In this document: piece by piece, positions 24,643 through 32,622 of the stretch
Numbering within the stretch: position 1 is the stretch's first letter
Layout: every line of letters begins with the position of its first letter
NCBI GenBank assembly: GCA_002490665.1
Contig: DKUL01000067.1
Span: 1-64,000, forward strand
DNA length: 64,000 nt
Source of the DNA: Lachnospiraceae bacterium UBA7205
GTDB lineage: Bacteria > Bacillota > Clostridia > Lachnospirales > Lachnospiraceae
Direction of reading: 5' to 3'
Translations under genes and position numbers: made by a program
Notes under the pieces: model-generated
What the model was told of the DNA's origin: nothing
The model's input: only the letters and a program-made list of their open reading frames with translations
Database searches by the model: none

Positions 24643-25257
24643 CTATCTTTCCAATATTTCTGAAAAAATCTTATTATAATACAGGGAAAGGATATAAACC
24701 ACAATCCCGACACCAGCTGACAATGTAATAAAATTCGCCAATACAATTGTCATGTTGAGAAACAGGGTGATTGCCACCACACATGCCATCTGAAAAGTGT
24801 ATTTGAAATATTTTACTGCCATGCCAAAAGAATACCGCAGCGTCTTTGCCACCGGATTGACAAACTTTGCCTGAACTGCAAATGCATACAGCAGCATCAT
24901 TGTGTATGGTATCAGCAGTACGATGGCGCCATACCGGACAAACTGCCCCAGCCAGGAAGCAGTCTGTCCGGATAATACCAAGTCCATCAAAAGGAGTCCT
25001 CCGGCAGCCAGAAATATGACAAACAGAATCGTAGACTGTACCAGATTTTCCCGAAAAGAGTGGAAAAAATTGCGGGTCGCATACCCCTCCCCATTATGCA
25101 GCTTCATGCAGCTATAAATCAGCGCCGTCGTCGAAGCACCAACCGTAATCACAGGAAGGGAACACAGCAGCCATAAAATATGCAGCCACCAGACATACCC
25201 CACCGTCCCCAGAAATCGAAACACCACATTATCCGCATCAAAAATCCTGTCCAGCAA
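24643..25257 (-). CDS. YesL/DUF624-family membrane protein
   Basis: About 204 residues with five membrane helices; opens LLDRIFDADNVVFRFLGTVGYV and continues SLPVITVGASTTALIYSCMK, the YesL signature. The start is TTG at 25257, chosen because GGGGAGGGG lies five bases upstream and homology begins there. The frame stays open farther upstream only through tandem repeats. YesL-like proteins accompany sugar ABC importers and are thought to assist assembly or regulation of transport; the biochemical role is unproven. Last gene of the importer cluster, separated from the permeases by a terminator and a repeat array. Confidence 0.85.
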   Translation of the reverse strand: MLDRIFDADNVVFRFLGTVGYVWWLHILWLLCSLPVITVGASTTALIYSCMKLHNGEGYATRNFFHSFRENLVQSTILFVIFLAAGGLLLMDLVLSGQTASWLGQFVRYGAIVLLIPYTMMLLYAFAVQAKFVNPVAKTLRYSFGMAVKYFKYTFQMACVVAITLFLNMTIVLANFITLSAGVGIVVYILSLYYNKIFSEILER

Positions 25258-25261
25258 CCTA

Positions 25262-25410
25262 TCCCCTCCCCAACCATCTGCAAACTTGACCCCATATCCA
25301 AATTTGCCCCAAAACCCCTCCAGCCAACTGCGAATTTGACCCCCCCTGTCCAAATTTGCCCCAAAACCCCTCCAGCCAACTGCGAATTTGGACCCCGTCC
25401 AAATTTGCCA
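25262..25410. repeat. Tandem 49-52 bp repeats, each a hairpin
   Basis: Units begin at 25297, 25349 and 25398 with TCCAAATTTGCC; the first two are followed by CCAAAACCCCTCCAGCCAACTG, then GCGAATTTG. A degenerate half unit lies at 25270. On the minus strand each GCAAATTTG pairs with the next CAAATT(C/T)GC, so the array makes up to three successive stem-loops between the permease terminator and the YesL ribosome site. A single related hairpin occurs at 32559-32586. Confidence 0.8.
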
Positions 25411-25468
25411 CACGAAACTTAGAAATTCTTGGGCTGTGTTTTTTACAGCCCTAGAGTTTCTTTTCGTG
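25411..25468 (-). terminator. Nested stem-loop terminator after the permease gene
   Basis: Outer arms CACGAAA (25411-25417) and TTTCGTG (25462-25468), inner arms GGGCTGT (25431-25437) and ACAGCCC (25445-25451), with imperfect pairing between. It abuts the permease stop codon. No long U-run follows on the minus strand, so termination may be partial, allowing reduced YesL expression. Confidence 0.6.
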
Positions 25469-26320
25469 TTAACCTTTGACACCGCCTGCGGCGATTCCTT
25501 CCACAAACTGATCCTGTGCAAGGAAAAATACCACCAGTGACGGCACAATGGATATCAGTGAGGTTGCCAGTACACGGTTCCACTCGAAACCATTGTCCGC
25601 GTCCATCGACAACTTCACGAAAATTGCTGCCGGATATCGCGCCGGTGTCTTGACATAGAGCAGCGGTCCCATAAAGTCATTGGAAGACCACATAAACTGG
25701 AACAGCGCACAGGAAACGAGCGCCGGAAGCAGCATCGGAACAATCACGCTGACCAATGTCTGCATGACATTGCAGCCGTCAATCTTTGCCGCCTCCTCCA
25801 GCTCCTTTGGAATATTGCGCAAAAACTGCACCAGCATAAACACAAAATAAGTGTCCGTTGCAAACAGGGTCGGGACAATCAGCGGCAGATAGAATTTAGA
25901 GTCTACCCAGTTTAGCTTTGTGTACAGAATAAACTGCGGTACGTTGAGGACGACCTGCGGCAGAAACAAGGTTGACATCAGTACCGCAAACAAGATTCCC
26001 CTGCCCTTGAATTTAAACCGTCCAAATCCATATGCCGTCAGCGTTGACGATATCAGCGTAAAAATAACTTTCGGAATCACGTAGGAATAGGTGTTAAGCA
26101 TTGCCTTCCAGATATTGATGTCGCCGCCATAGCTGTTCATCGCATTTTTATAACCGTCCAGCGTCGGATTCTTAGGAACCAGCCCGATTCCGGAAAAGAT
26201 TTCCACATTGCTTTTAAATGTGGCTCCTATCATCCACAAAAGGGGATACACCATCACAAGGCCGACTGCAATCAGTACCAGATATTTCATGACATCGCCT
26301 AATCTTTTCTTTTTCTGCAT
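25469..26320 (-). CDS. Sugar ABC importer permease, MalG type
   Basis: 283 residues with six membrane helices. The cytoplasmic EAA loop reads LEEAAKIDGCNVMQTLVSVIVPMLLPAL, which contacts an MsmX-type ATPase. Opens RLGDVMKYLVLIAVGLVMVYPLLWMI, typical of CUT1-family MalG-like subunits. The ribosome site GGGAG lies in the last codons of the MalF-type gene three bases upstream. No ATPase gene is in the cluster; as is common in Firmicutes, a shared ATPase encoded elsewhere is expected. Substrate is a saccharide, identity unknown. Confidence 0.93.
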   Translation of the reverse strand: MQKKKRLGDVMKYLVLIAVGLVMVYPLLWMIGATFKSNVEIFSGIGLVPKNPTLDGYKNAMNSYGGDINIWKAMLNTYSYVIPKVIFTLISSTLTAYGFGRFKFKGRGILFAVLMSTLFLPQVVLNVPQFILYTKLNWVDSKFYLPLIVPTLFATDTYFVFMLVQFLRNIPKELEEAAKIDGCNVMQTLVSVIVPMLLPALVSCALFQFMWSSNDFMGPLLYVKTPARYPAAIFVKLSMDADNGFEWNRVLATSLISIVPSLVVFFLAQDQFVEGIAAGGVKG

Positions 26321-26323
26321 TGA

Positions 26324-27214
26324 TTATCTCCCCTCCTCATCCGAATAGTAAACCCAGTACTTCTGACTCACAAAAGCAATCACCGTAAACACCATCAGAA
26401 TGATGAACAGTACCCATGCCATCGCGCTCGCCATGCCCATCTCGTAATTCTTGAAGGCGCTGTTGTATATGAGCAGCGATATGAGCGTCGTCGAATTGCG
26501 CGGACCTCCCTGTGTGATGATGTAAGGTCCGTTAAACTCCTGGAATGCCTGGCAGATCTGCGTGACCAGATTATAAAATATAATCGGTGTAATCAGCGGA
26601 ACCGTAATCGAGAAAAACTGCCTCCACTTCCCTGCGCCGTCTATCGTTGCCGCCTCATAAAGCTCTGTCGGCACACCCTTGAGCGCCGCGAGGAATATCA
26701 CCATCGCGGAGCCGAACTGCCACACGCGCAGAAGGCATATGACAAACAGCGCATAGGAAGGGTCGCTCAGCCAGCTGGGTCCGTCGATGCCAAATATGGC
26801 AAGGAGCGTATTTAAAAGTCCGTCATCCTTAAAGATTGCCTTCCACAGAACTGCAATCGCAACACTTCCACCCAGTATGGACGGAATATAATATGCAGTC
26901 CGGAACAGGTTCACACCCTTAATCTTAAAGTTCAGAATATATGCGATAAACAATGCTGCAACCAGCTTCAGGGGCACCGTGATAAACGAATACTGGAATG
27001 TTACCTTAAGCGCCCTTAAAATCTTCGGCGTCGTAAAGATATCCACATAATTTTCCATTGTATATCTGGTAACACCGTTGAAAAGCTGGTAATCCGTAAA
27101 GCTATAATACAGTGATGACGCAAACGGATACAGCTTGAATACCAGAAAGCCAATCAGCCAGGGAATGATAAACAGAAATCCAATATTATTTTTTAAAAAT
27201 TTTTTCTTCCCCAT
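26324..27214 (-). CDS. Sugar ABC importer permease, MalF type
   Basis: 296 residues, six helices, opening KKFLKNNIGFLFIIPWLIGFLVFKLYPF. The EAA motif is LYEAATIDGAGKWRQFFSITVPLITPII. CUT1-family partner of the MalG-type protein encoded next. GAGG precedes the ATG by six bases, and the gap to the solute-binding protein gene is 17 bases. The pair forms the membrane channel of a carbohydrate importer. Confidence 0.93.
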   Translation of the reverse strand: MGKKKFLKNNIGFLFIIPWLIGFLVFKLYPFASSLYYSFTDYQLFNGVTRYTMENYVDIFTTPKILRALKVTFQYSFITVPLKLVAALFIAYILNFKIKGVNLFRTAYYIPSILGGSVAIAVLWKAIFKDDGLLNTLLAIFGIDGPSWLSDPSYALFVICLLRVWQFGSAMVIFLAALKGVPTELYEAATIDGAGKWRQFFSITVPLITPIIFYNLVTQICQAFQEFNGPYIITQGGPRNSTTLISLLIYNSAFKNYEMGMASAMAWVLFIILMVFTVIAFVSQKYWVYYSDEEGR

Positions 27215-27231
27215 AATTTACCTCATCTTCC

Positions 27232-28641
27232 TTATTTGTTCAGCTCCTCCTCAATTCCGTCAATCAGAATGGAGGCAGCCTCTGCCATATCATAATCCCC
27301 ATAGCTTAAGCCTGCCATGACATCATAGTAGACACCATCCGAGTTTTTCAGCGTAGCCGCCTCGAACTTGAAATCAAGCGGGAATGTCACCCAGTCCAGC
27401 ACTTTCCCATTTGCCTCTGCGACAGTAGCATTTAACAGATCCTTTGCCTCACAGTTTGCAAGCGCGGCGGCACTGAGCGGAATGCCTCTCTCGGATGCCA
27501 TGATTGTTGTTCCCTCATCCTCATTTAACAGGAAATTGAGCAGCATTGCCGCCTCTTTCGGATGCGCACAGGACTCGGAAATCGCAAATGCAAGGGAAAC
27601 CTTGGAATATCCACCCTGATGGCTGCCCATATCCGTAAAATAGGTTCCTACCACAAACTCCTGCCCTTCTTCCAATGCCGCCTCAAACTTGCTTGCAGAC
27701 GAATCCCACTCAAAGATACCGGCATAAGTTCCGTTCATCCATTTCGGATTTTTGTCAAGCGACTCAGCGCCATCCCCCGTAATGGTCTGGATGGAAGGCG
27801 TCACATGCGCATCCTCAAGCGACTGTATAAACGCAAGTCCCTCCTGAATCTCCTCTGCCGTATATTGCAGCGCATCATCTGCAACCCATGGCTTACCGTA
27901 CACCGATTCCAGATAATAAACCATCAAAATCATGCGGTCATACTCTCCGAGCGCAATCGGATAATAATCATCACCCAGCTGCGACCGGAATGTTTCCCCC
28001 GCCGCCTTCAGATCTTCCAGCGTTTTGGGCACATCAATGCCCGCCTTGTCAAAGGTTGACTTGTTCCAGTAGAAAATTCTTCCTGTCATGGATACCGGCA
28101 CCGCCTGAAGCTCCCCTGCCACGGTACACTGCCCAAGTGCTTCCTGCGAATACTGACTTAAATCAAGCACATCGGAAACCTGGTTTAAATCCAGAAACGC
28201 ACTTCCGTCAGCACTGTAGGAATCCAGCCAGTTCCAGTTAATCTGGTTGACATCCGGCGCCGTGCTTGTTGCAAACATGGTTGCCATGGAATCCTCCCAG
28301 CCTGACCATGCCCCATATGTAGACTCCACCTTGATACCCGGATACTTTTCCTCAAATGCCTTGACAGCATCAAGCGTCGCTGTATGCCTTGACTCACCGC
28401 CCCACCACGAAAAGCTGAGCGTACATGCTTCATAAGAACCGTCATTTTCCGTGGAAGCTGCCGCCGTATCAGGTTCCGCAGAAGGCGTCTGGGCATCTGC
28501 TGCCCCCGTTTCCGCAGGCGCCTGTTCTGCCGGCTGGTTCACAGGCTGCTGTTCTGCCGGCGCCTGTCCCCCACAGGCTGTTGTCCCCACTGCCATCACA
28601 GCGGCAACGCTAAGAGCGACAATTTTTCTTACTTTTTTCAT
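27232..28641 (-). CDS. Sugar ABC importer solute-binding lipoprotein
   Basis: 469 residues. Signal peptide MKKVRKIVALSVAAVMAVGTTAC with lipobox G-T-T-A-C at about residue 23, so it is anchored to the outer membrane face by a lipid. A Pro/Ala/Gln/Glu spacer follows, then a family 1 extracellular solute-binding domain (SFSWWGGESRHTATLDAVKAFEEKYPGI). Aromatic-rich positions around WNWLDSY and WNKSTFDKAGI suit sugar stacking. First gene of the importer operon; AAGGAG lies about ten bases before the ATG. Specificity cannot be fixed; no hydrolase is adjacent. Confidence 0.93.
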   Translation of the reverse strand: MKKVRKIVALSVAAVMAVGTTACGGQAPAEQQPVNQPAEQAPAETGAADAQTPSAEPDTAAASTENDGSYEACTLSFSWWGGESRHTATLDAVKAFEEKYPGIKVESTYGAWSGWEDSMATMFATSTAPDVNQINWNWLDSYSADGSAFLDLNQVSDVLDLSQYSQEALGQCTVAGELQAVPVSMTGRIFYWNKSTFDKAGIDVPKTLEDLKAAGETFRSQLGDDYYPIALGEYDRMILMVYYLESVYGKPWVADDALQYTAEEIQEGLAFIQSLEDAHVTPSIQTITGDGAESLDKNPKWMNGTYAGIFEWDSSASKFEAALEEGQEFVVGTYFTDMGSHQGGYSKVSLAFAISESCAHPKEAAMLLNFLLNEDEGTTIMASERGIPLSAAALANCEAKDLLNATVAEANGKVLDWVTFPLDFKFEAATLKNSDGVYYDVMAGLSYGDYDMAEAASILIDGIEEELNK

Positions 28642-28734
28642 CTTTTTCTTTTCTCCTTAAAAAATATTTATTTCCAGCAGGCTGTCTACCCACGAAAATA
28701 TCAAAAAACCTGACAGAGTATACGGCACAAAGAA

Positions 28735-28769
28735 AGCCGATGAATCACAGGATTTGTAATTCATCGGCT
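28735..28769 (-). terminator. Terminator of the KTR-protein gene
   Basis: Eleven-base perfect arms AGCCGATGAAT at 28735-28745 and complement at 28759-28769, with TTCTTTG following on the minus strand. It separates the KTR gene from the importer operon. Confidence 0.75.
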
Positions 28770-28803
28770 CTGCGTCTGTTGCGTCTGGCTCTAAGTCATC
28801 ATT

Positions 28804-28968
28804 CTATTTAATTACTTCTATCTGAAATTCCCTGACATTGATTAGTCGTTCCTGTCTGCATTTGGGGCAAAACAGCAGGAAATTGTTTATCACGGTGTCC
28901 TTCCTAAGCTTAATCCTTGTCTTGTTGTTACAGACCGGACAAATCACCCATCTCATCTCTTGTTCCAT
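28804..28968 (-). CDS. Cysteine-rich KTR domain protein
   Basis: 54 residues: MRWVICPVCNNKTRIKLR near the start, then FLLFCPKCRQERLINV. Two Cys-x2-Cys knuckles (ICPVC, FCPKC) and the NKTR tetrapeptide identify the 'cysteine-rich KTR' family, best known from conjugative transposons of Firmicutes. The start at 28968 has GGAG six bases upstream; ATGs at 28971 and 29007 are alternatives. No other conjugation genes occur here, so this is a solitary copy, possibly a remnant of an element. Its role is unknown, perhaps nucleic-acid binding. Confidence 0.8.
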   Translation of the reverse strand: MEQEMRWVICPVCNNKTRIKLRKDTVINNFLLFCPKCRQERLINVREFQIEVIK

Positions 28969-29049
28969 CATAATCTCCGTTTCATCATCATAGCTTAGAG
29001 CTCCCATAAAATATCCAAAAGCACTTCACATCCGTTCATTTATCAAATT

Positions 29050-29061
29050 GTAAGTGCTTAC
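29050..29061. promoter_or_regulatory. Perfect palindrome GTAAGTGCTTAC upstream of the KTR gene
   Basis: Twelve-base dyad within the promoter region of the KTR gene. A second AAGCACTT half-site lies near 29019-29026. Likely a dimeric regulator site; the -10/-35 elements around it are not clear. Confidence 0.4.
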
Positions 29062-29152
29062 ATTTATATTATCACGATTCCGGACAGATTTCTTCTTTTT
29101 TCAAACTTCATTTCCGGCTTTTTTTAGATTTGAGTCATTTCCGGCTATACGG

Positions 29153-30853
29153 TTATCCGCCCACGCGTACCACCACATCCGCCGCCGCTATTGTGCTGGG
29201 ACGGTGGGCTATCATCAGGATGGTGCGGTTCCCCCGCAGCTTTCTGACAGCCTCCTGCACAAGCGACTCGGATTCATTGTCAAGCGCCGAGGTCGCTTCA
29301 TCCAGCAGCATGACAGGCGCATTCCGAATGACTGCGCGCGCAATCGCAATGCGCTGCCGCTCTCCGCCTGACAGGGTATTGCCGCGCTCTCCCAGTACCG
29401 TGTCGTATCCGTCGGGCAGCCTGGTGATAAACTCATGGGCATTCGCCGCCTTTGCCGCCGCGATAACCTCCTCGCGGCTTGCACCGTATCTGCCATAAGC
29501 AATATTTTCGGCAATGCTCGCTTCATATAAGTACGGTTCCTGCGGGACATAGGCAATCAGCTGCCTGATTTCATGCAGCGTAAGGTTCCGGTATGCCTTT
29601 CCTCCGATTGACATACTTCCTGCCCCCACCGGGTAAAATCCCAGCAGGAGCTTTGCAAGCGTACTTTTTCCGCAGCCGGATTCCCCTACCACGGCGACAT
29701 AGCTTCCCTTTCTGACCTGCATGGAAAACCGTTCCAGTACGTTTCCCCCGCCATTACAAGCGCCACCGCCCAGGCTGTCATACGAAAAATCGACATTCCG
29801 CACAGAGAGCATGATTTCCTCCCCTATGTCCTGGCAGTCGTCCGAAACCGGCTCCTGCGTCCATTGTTCCGGCTCCTCCTCCATATCAATAAACGCGAAA
29901 AGCTTCTCGGCATTGGCGATACAGTTCATCATCTGCGGCAGGTACTGGCCAATATCCAGAAAGGCATACCGGAATGTGCCATACAGTGAATACAGTGCAG
30001 TCAACGCCCCAAGGCTTACCCGCCCAAGGGACACAAACCATATGCCCAGCCCCAGAAAGGCAAGGGTGCCAATCAGGTCAAACATCTGATTCAGGGACTC
30101 AAGCCCCGCGGACAATCGGTTCGTGCTTTTCTGAATCTGGTAATATTCCCTGCCCGCGGTTTCATACTCCTGCGTCAGTCTTGCCCCGACCGGAAAAATC
30201 TTAATCAGTTCCATGCCGGACAGGATGCTGGTCAGCTTCTCAAGCATTACCTTGTTTTTGTCGGAAAGACGAACGCCCGCCTTCTTCAGAGGTTTCGCAA
30301 ACAAGCTGTCCGCCGCGAAAACAAGCAGGCTGATTCCGACCATGCAAAGTGTGAGCTCCCAGCTGAAATAAAACATGGGAATCAGGTACGCCACTGTCGA
30401 AAGCACTGCGGCAAGCAGCCTGCGAAGCCTCGATGTGTAAATATCCGACGCCTTCTGCGTATCAAAAATAAGGCGCGACATGAAATCGCTGCTATGGTTT
30501 TGCTCATAGTAGGACATCGGCAGGCGCATCGCCTTGGAAAACACAAGCTTTTCCACCTTTCCGGCTCCCGTCCGCCCCTCAATGTTATAACGTATGATGC
30601 CAAACCGCCAGAGCAGCAGGCACACGACAAAAACCGCAAAATTTCCGAGGACAGGCAAAAGTACATTGTCCACATTTTTGTCCTGTGCCGCCGTGACAAT
30701 ACTCTGAATCAAATAGGAATTTGCTATCTTGCGCCCTGCATCCCCAATCGTGGAAATCAAAATGGCTCCCAGGTAAACAGGCAGCCTGTCACCCATCAGT
30801 CCCATAAACCGAAAAAAAGTATTTAAGTCATCCCTTTGCATACATTTCCGCAT
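29153..30853 (-). CDS. ABC exporter half-transporter B
   Basis: 566 residues: six-helix type I exporter membrane domain followed by an ATPase domain with Walker A GESGCGKST, signature LSGGERQR, Walker B VMLLDEATSALD and switch histidine MIAHRPST. The start at 30853 follows AGAAGGGG by five bases and overlaps the preceding ABC gene by 26 bases, so the two are coupled and probably form a heterodimer. All catalytic motifs look intact in this subunit. Substrate unknown; lipid, peptide and drug exporters share this architecture. Confidence 0.93.
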   Translation of the reverse strand: MRKCMQRDDLNTFFRFMGLMGDRLPVYLGAILISTIGDAGRKIANSYLIQSIVTAAQDKNVDNVLLPVLGNFAVFVVCLLLWRFGIIRYNIEGRTGAGKVEKLVFSKAMRLPMSYYEQNHSSDFMSRLIFDTQKASDIYTSRLRRLLAAVLSTVAYLIPMFYFSWELTLCMVGISLLVFAADSLFAKPLKKAGVRLSDKNKVMLEKLTSILSGMELIKIFPVGARLTQEYETAGREYYQIQKSTNRLSAGLESLNQMFDLIGTLAFLGLGIWFVSLGRVSLGALTALYSLYGTFRYAFLDIGQYLPQMMNCIANAEKLFAFIDMEEEPEQWTQEPVSDDCQDIGEEIMLSVRNVDFSYDSLGGGACNGGGNVLERFSMQVRKGSYVAVVGESGCGKSTLAKLLLGFYPVGAGSMSIGGKAYRNLTLHEIRQLIAYVPQEPYLYEASIAENIAYGRYGASREEVIAAAKAANAHEFITRLPDGYDTVLGERGNTLSGGERQRIAIARAVIRNAPVMLLDEATSALDNESESLVQEAVRKLRGNRTILMIAHRPSTIAAADVVVRVGG

Positions 30854-32531
30854 AAATTCCCCTTCTCTCCAGCAGTTCCCCATGATTGCCCGTCTCCGCG
30901 ATTTTTCCGCCATTCACCACGTAAATCCGCCCTGCATTTCTGATGGTGGACAGCCTGTGCGCAATGACAATCACCGTCCTGCCCGACGCAATTCTCTCCA
31001 CAGCCTCCTGTATCTTCTGCTCCGCCTCGACATCAACGGCCGCAGTCGGCTCATCCAGCAGTAAAATCGGTGCATCCTTCAAAAAGGCCCGCGCAATGGA
31101 AATCCGCTGGCGCTGTCCGCCGGAAAGACGCACGCCGCGCTCTCCCACAAGCGTTTCATAGCCTTCGGGAAGACTGGCAATAAAGTCGTGGATGTTTGCA
31201 TTCCTGCACGCCTGCACAACTTCCTCATCTGTGGCATGTTCCTTTCCGCAAGCCACATTCTGCCAAATTGTTCCGGGAAACAGAAATACATTCTGTGAAA
31301 CTTCTGAAAAACAGCTCCTTGCCGCTTCCAAATCCCACTCCTCGAAAGGATGTCCGAATAACCGGTACTGACCTTCATCCCTGTCATAAAAACCGCACAG
31401 CAGCTTAAAAATCGTCGTCTTTCCCTCGCCTGAGCCTCCCACAAACGCAGTCTGTGTGCCCGTCTCAACGCGGAAGCTCATGTTTTTTAAGACAGCATGT
31501 TCTTTACTGCCCCCATAGGCAAAGCACACGCCGTTCCACTCGATTGCAGGCACATCCGCGCCGGCCTGTGAAAGTGTATGGATCCTTCCATCCGTGCGTT
31601 CTTCTTCCTGGTTATCAATCTCCCGGATGCGCTTTAACGACACGCCAGCCTCCCGGATATCATTCGCACAGAATACAATATCCCCGATAGGATTCAGGAT
31701 TCTGCTGAGGATTACCGTAAACGCAAGCATTTCCCCGACTGTAATCCTGCCCTGCATCGTCTCGTACAGTGCAAACAGATAACAGAGAATCACAGGAATT
31801 GTGGTGATGATATTTTTCAGCACCCATCCCATGGAAGAAATCCGCGTGCTTTTGCAAGCCTGCTCCACTTTCTGGTCAATGACGGCATCGATTTCTTTCT
31901 TCTGCACCTCATATAGATTGTAGCTTCTCCCTATCACAATTCCCTGAATCGCATCATACGCCTTTTCGTTGCACGCGTCCATATGGGAACGCAGCTTCTG
32001 GGCAAGCCATGCAAGCTTTTTGGAAAGCCGGTCTGCCACCACCAGCATGACCGGGTAGCTTGCAAACAGCACGGCAATCAGCCGCACATCCATCTGCACA
32101 AGGTATATGGTTGCGGTCACTACCGCAATGACATTGACGAGCAGATTCGGCAGGATTTCCGAAAAAAACCTTCCCAGCTCGTCCATGTCCGATATCAGCC
32201 GTGTCATAATACTGCCGCTGCCCTTTTCGTCAAAATAAGAAAATGGCAGCCTGACCAGGTGTTTGCCAAGTGACGCGCGCACATCCCTCTGCACCATCGC
32301 ACTGTAATGATTCCCAAAAATACTTTTGCAGTACGATGCTGCCGTCCCCAGCACAATCATCCACACAAGTGGTATTATAAAAGTGGAAAAATCAATCTGC
32401 TGCCCGCCCAGCACCTCGTCCGCGGCCTGTGCAATCAAATCATTTCCCAGTAAAATGATTTCATTTAATCCGACCGCAGCCAGAATGAACAGCAGCAGCA
32501 TATATCCGTTGCGCAAACCAGCCCTTACCAT
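30828..32531 (-). CDS. ABC exporter half-transporter A
   Basis: 567 residues with N-terminal helices (GYMLLLFILAAVGLNEIILLG), membrane domain, then an ATPase domain: Walker A GGSGEGKTT, signature LSGGQRQR, Walker B ILLLDEPTAAVD, and IAHRLST. GGAGG lies six bases before the ATG. It precedes and overlaps the B subunit gene. The HTH-PurM regulator gene is 91 bases upstream across a terminator and a hairpin repeat, so partial readthrough may link them. Both subunits lie in a block bracketed by direct repeats (29087 and 34019). Confidence 0.93.
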   Translation of the reverse strand: MVRAGLRNGYMLLLFILAAVGLNEIILLGNDLIAQAADEVLGGQQIDFSTFIIPLVWMIVLGTAASYCKSIFGNHYSAMVQRDVRASLGKHLVRLPFSYFDEKGSGSIMTRLISDMDELGRFFSEILPNLLVNVIAVVTATIYLVQMDVRLIAVLFASYPVMLVVADRLSKKLAWLAQKLRSHMDACNEKAYDAIQGIVIGRSYNLYEVQKKEIDAVIDQKVEQACKSTRISSMGWVLKNIITTIPVILCYLFALYETMQGRITVGEMLAFTVILSRILNPIGDIVFCANDIREAGVSLKRIREIDNQEEERTDGRIHTLSQAGADVPAIEWNGVCFAYGGSKEHAVLKNMSFRVETGTQTAFVGGSGEGKTTIFKLLCGFYDRDEGQYRLFGHPFEEWDLEAARSCFSEVSQNVFLFPGTIWQNVACGKEHATDEEVVQACRNANIHDFIASLPEGYETLVGERGVRLSGGQRQRISIARAFLKDAPILLLDEPTAAVDVEAEQKIQEAVERIASGRTVIVIAHRLSTIRNAGRIYVVNGGKIAETGNHGELLERRGIYAEMYAKG

Positions 32532-32558
32532 AAAAATCCTCCATTCTTACCAAAGTCT

Positions 32559-32586
32559 GCGAATTTGGGCGTAAGCACAAATTTGC
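32559..32586. repeat. Single hairpin related to the 25.3-kb repeats
   Basis: GCGAATTTGGGC (32559-32570) pairs with GCACAAATTTGC (32575-32586) around a four-base loop with two mismatches. Its sequence and its position, between a terminator and the next ribosome site, match the repeat array before the YesL gene. Confidence 0.55.
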
Positions 32587-32587
32587 C

Positions 32588-32611
32588 GTGTGAAAAATTT
32601 ATTTTTCACAC
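32588..32611 (-). terminator. Terminator after the HTH-PurM gene
   Basis: Perfect arms GTGTGAAAAA (32588-32597) and TTTTTCACAC (32602-32611) with a four-base loop. The U-rich arm provides the tail. Lies 12 bases after the stop codon. Confidence 0.7.
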
Positions 32612-32622
32612 TAGTCTCCTTT

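Noticed and set aside
25262..25410. Tandem repeats as a CRISPR array
   Set aside because: The units are nearly identical throughout with no unique spacers, only about three copies, and no cas genes.
25258..25548. Long N-terminal extension of the YesL-like protein
   Set aside because: The frame only stays open by chance through the tandem repeats and terminator; homology and the GGGGAGGGG site place the start at TTG 25257.
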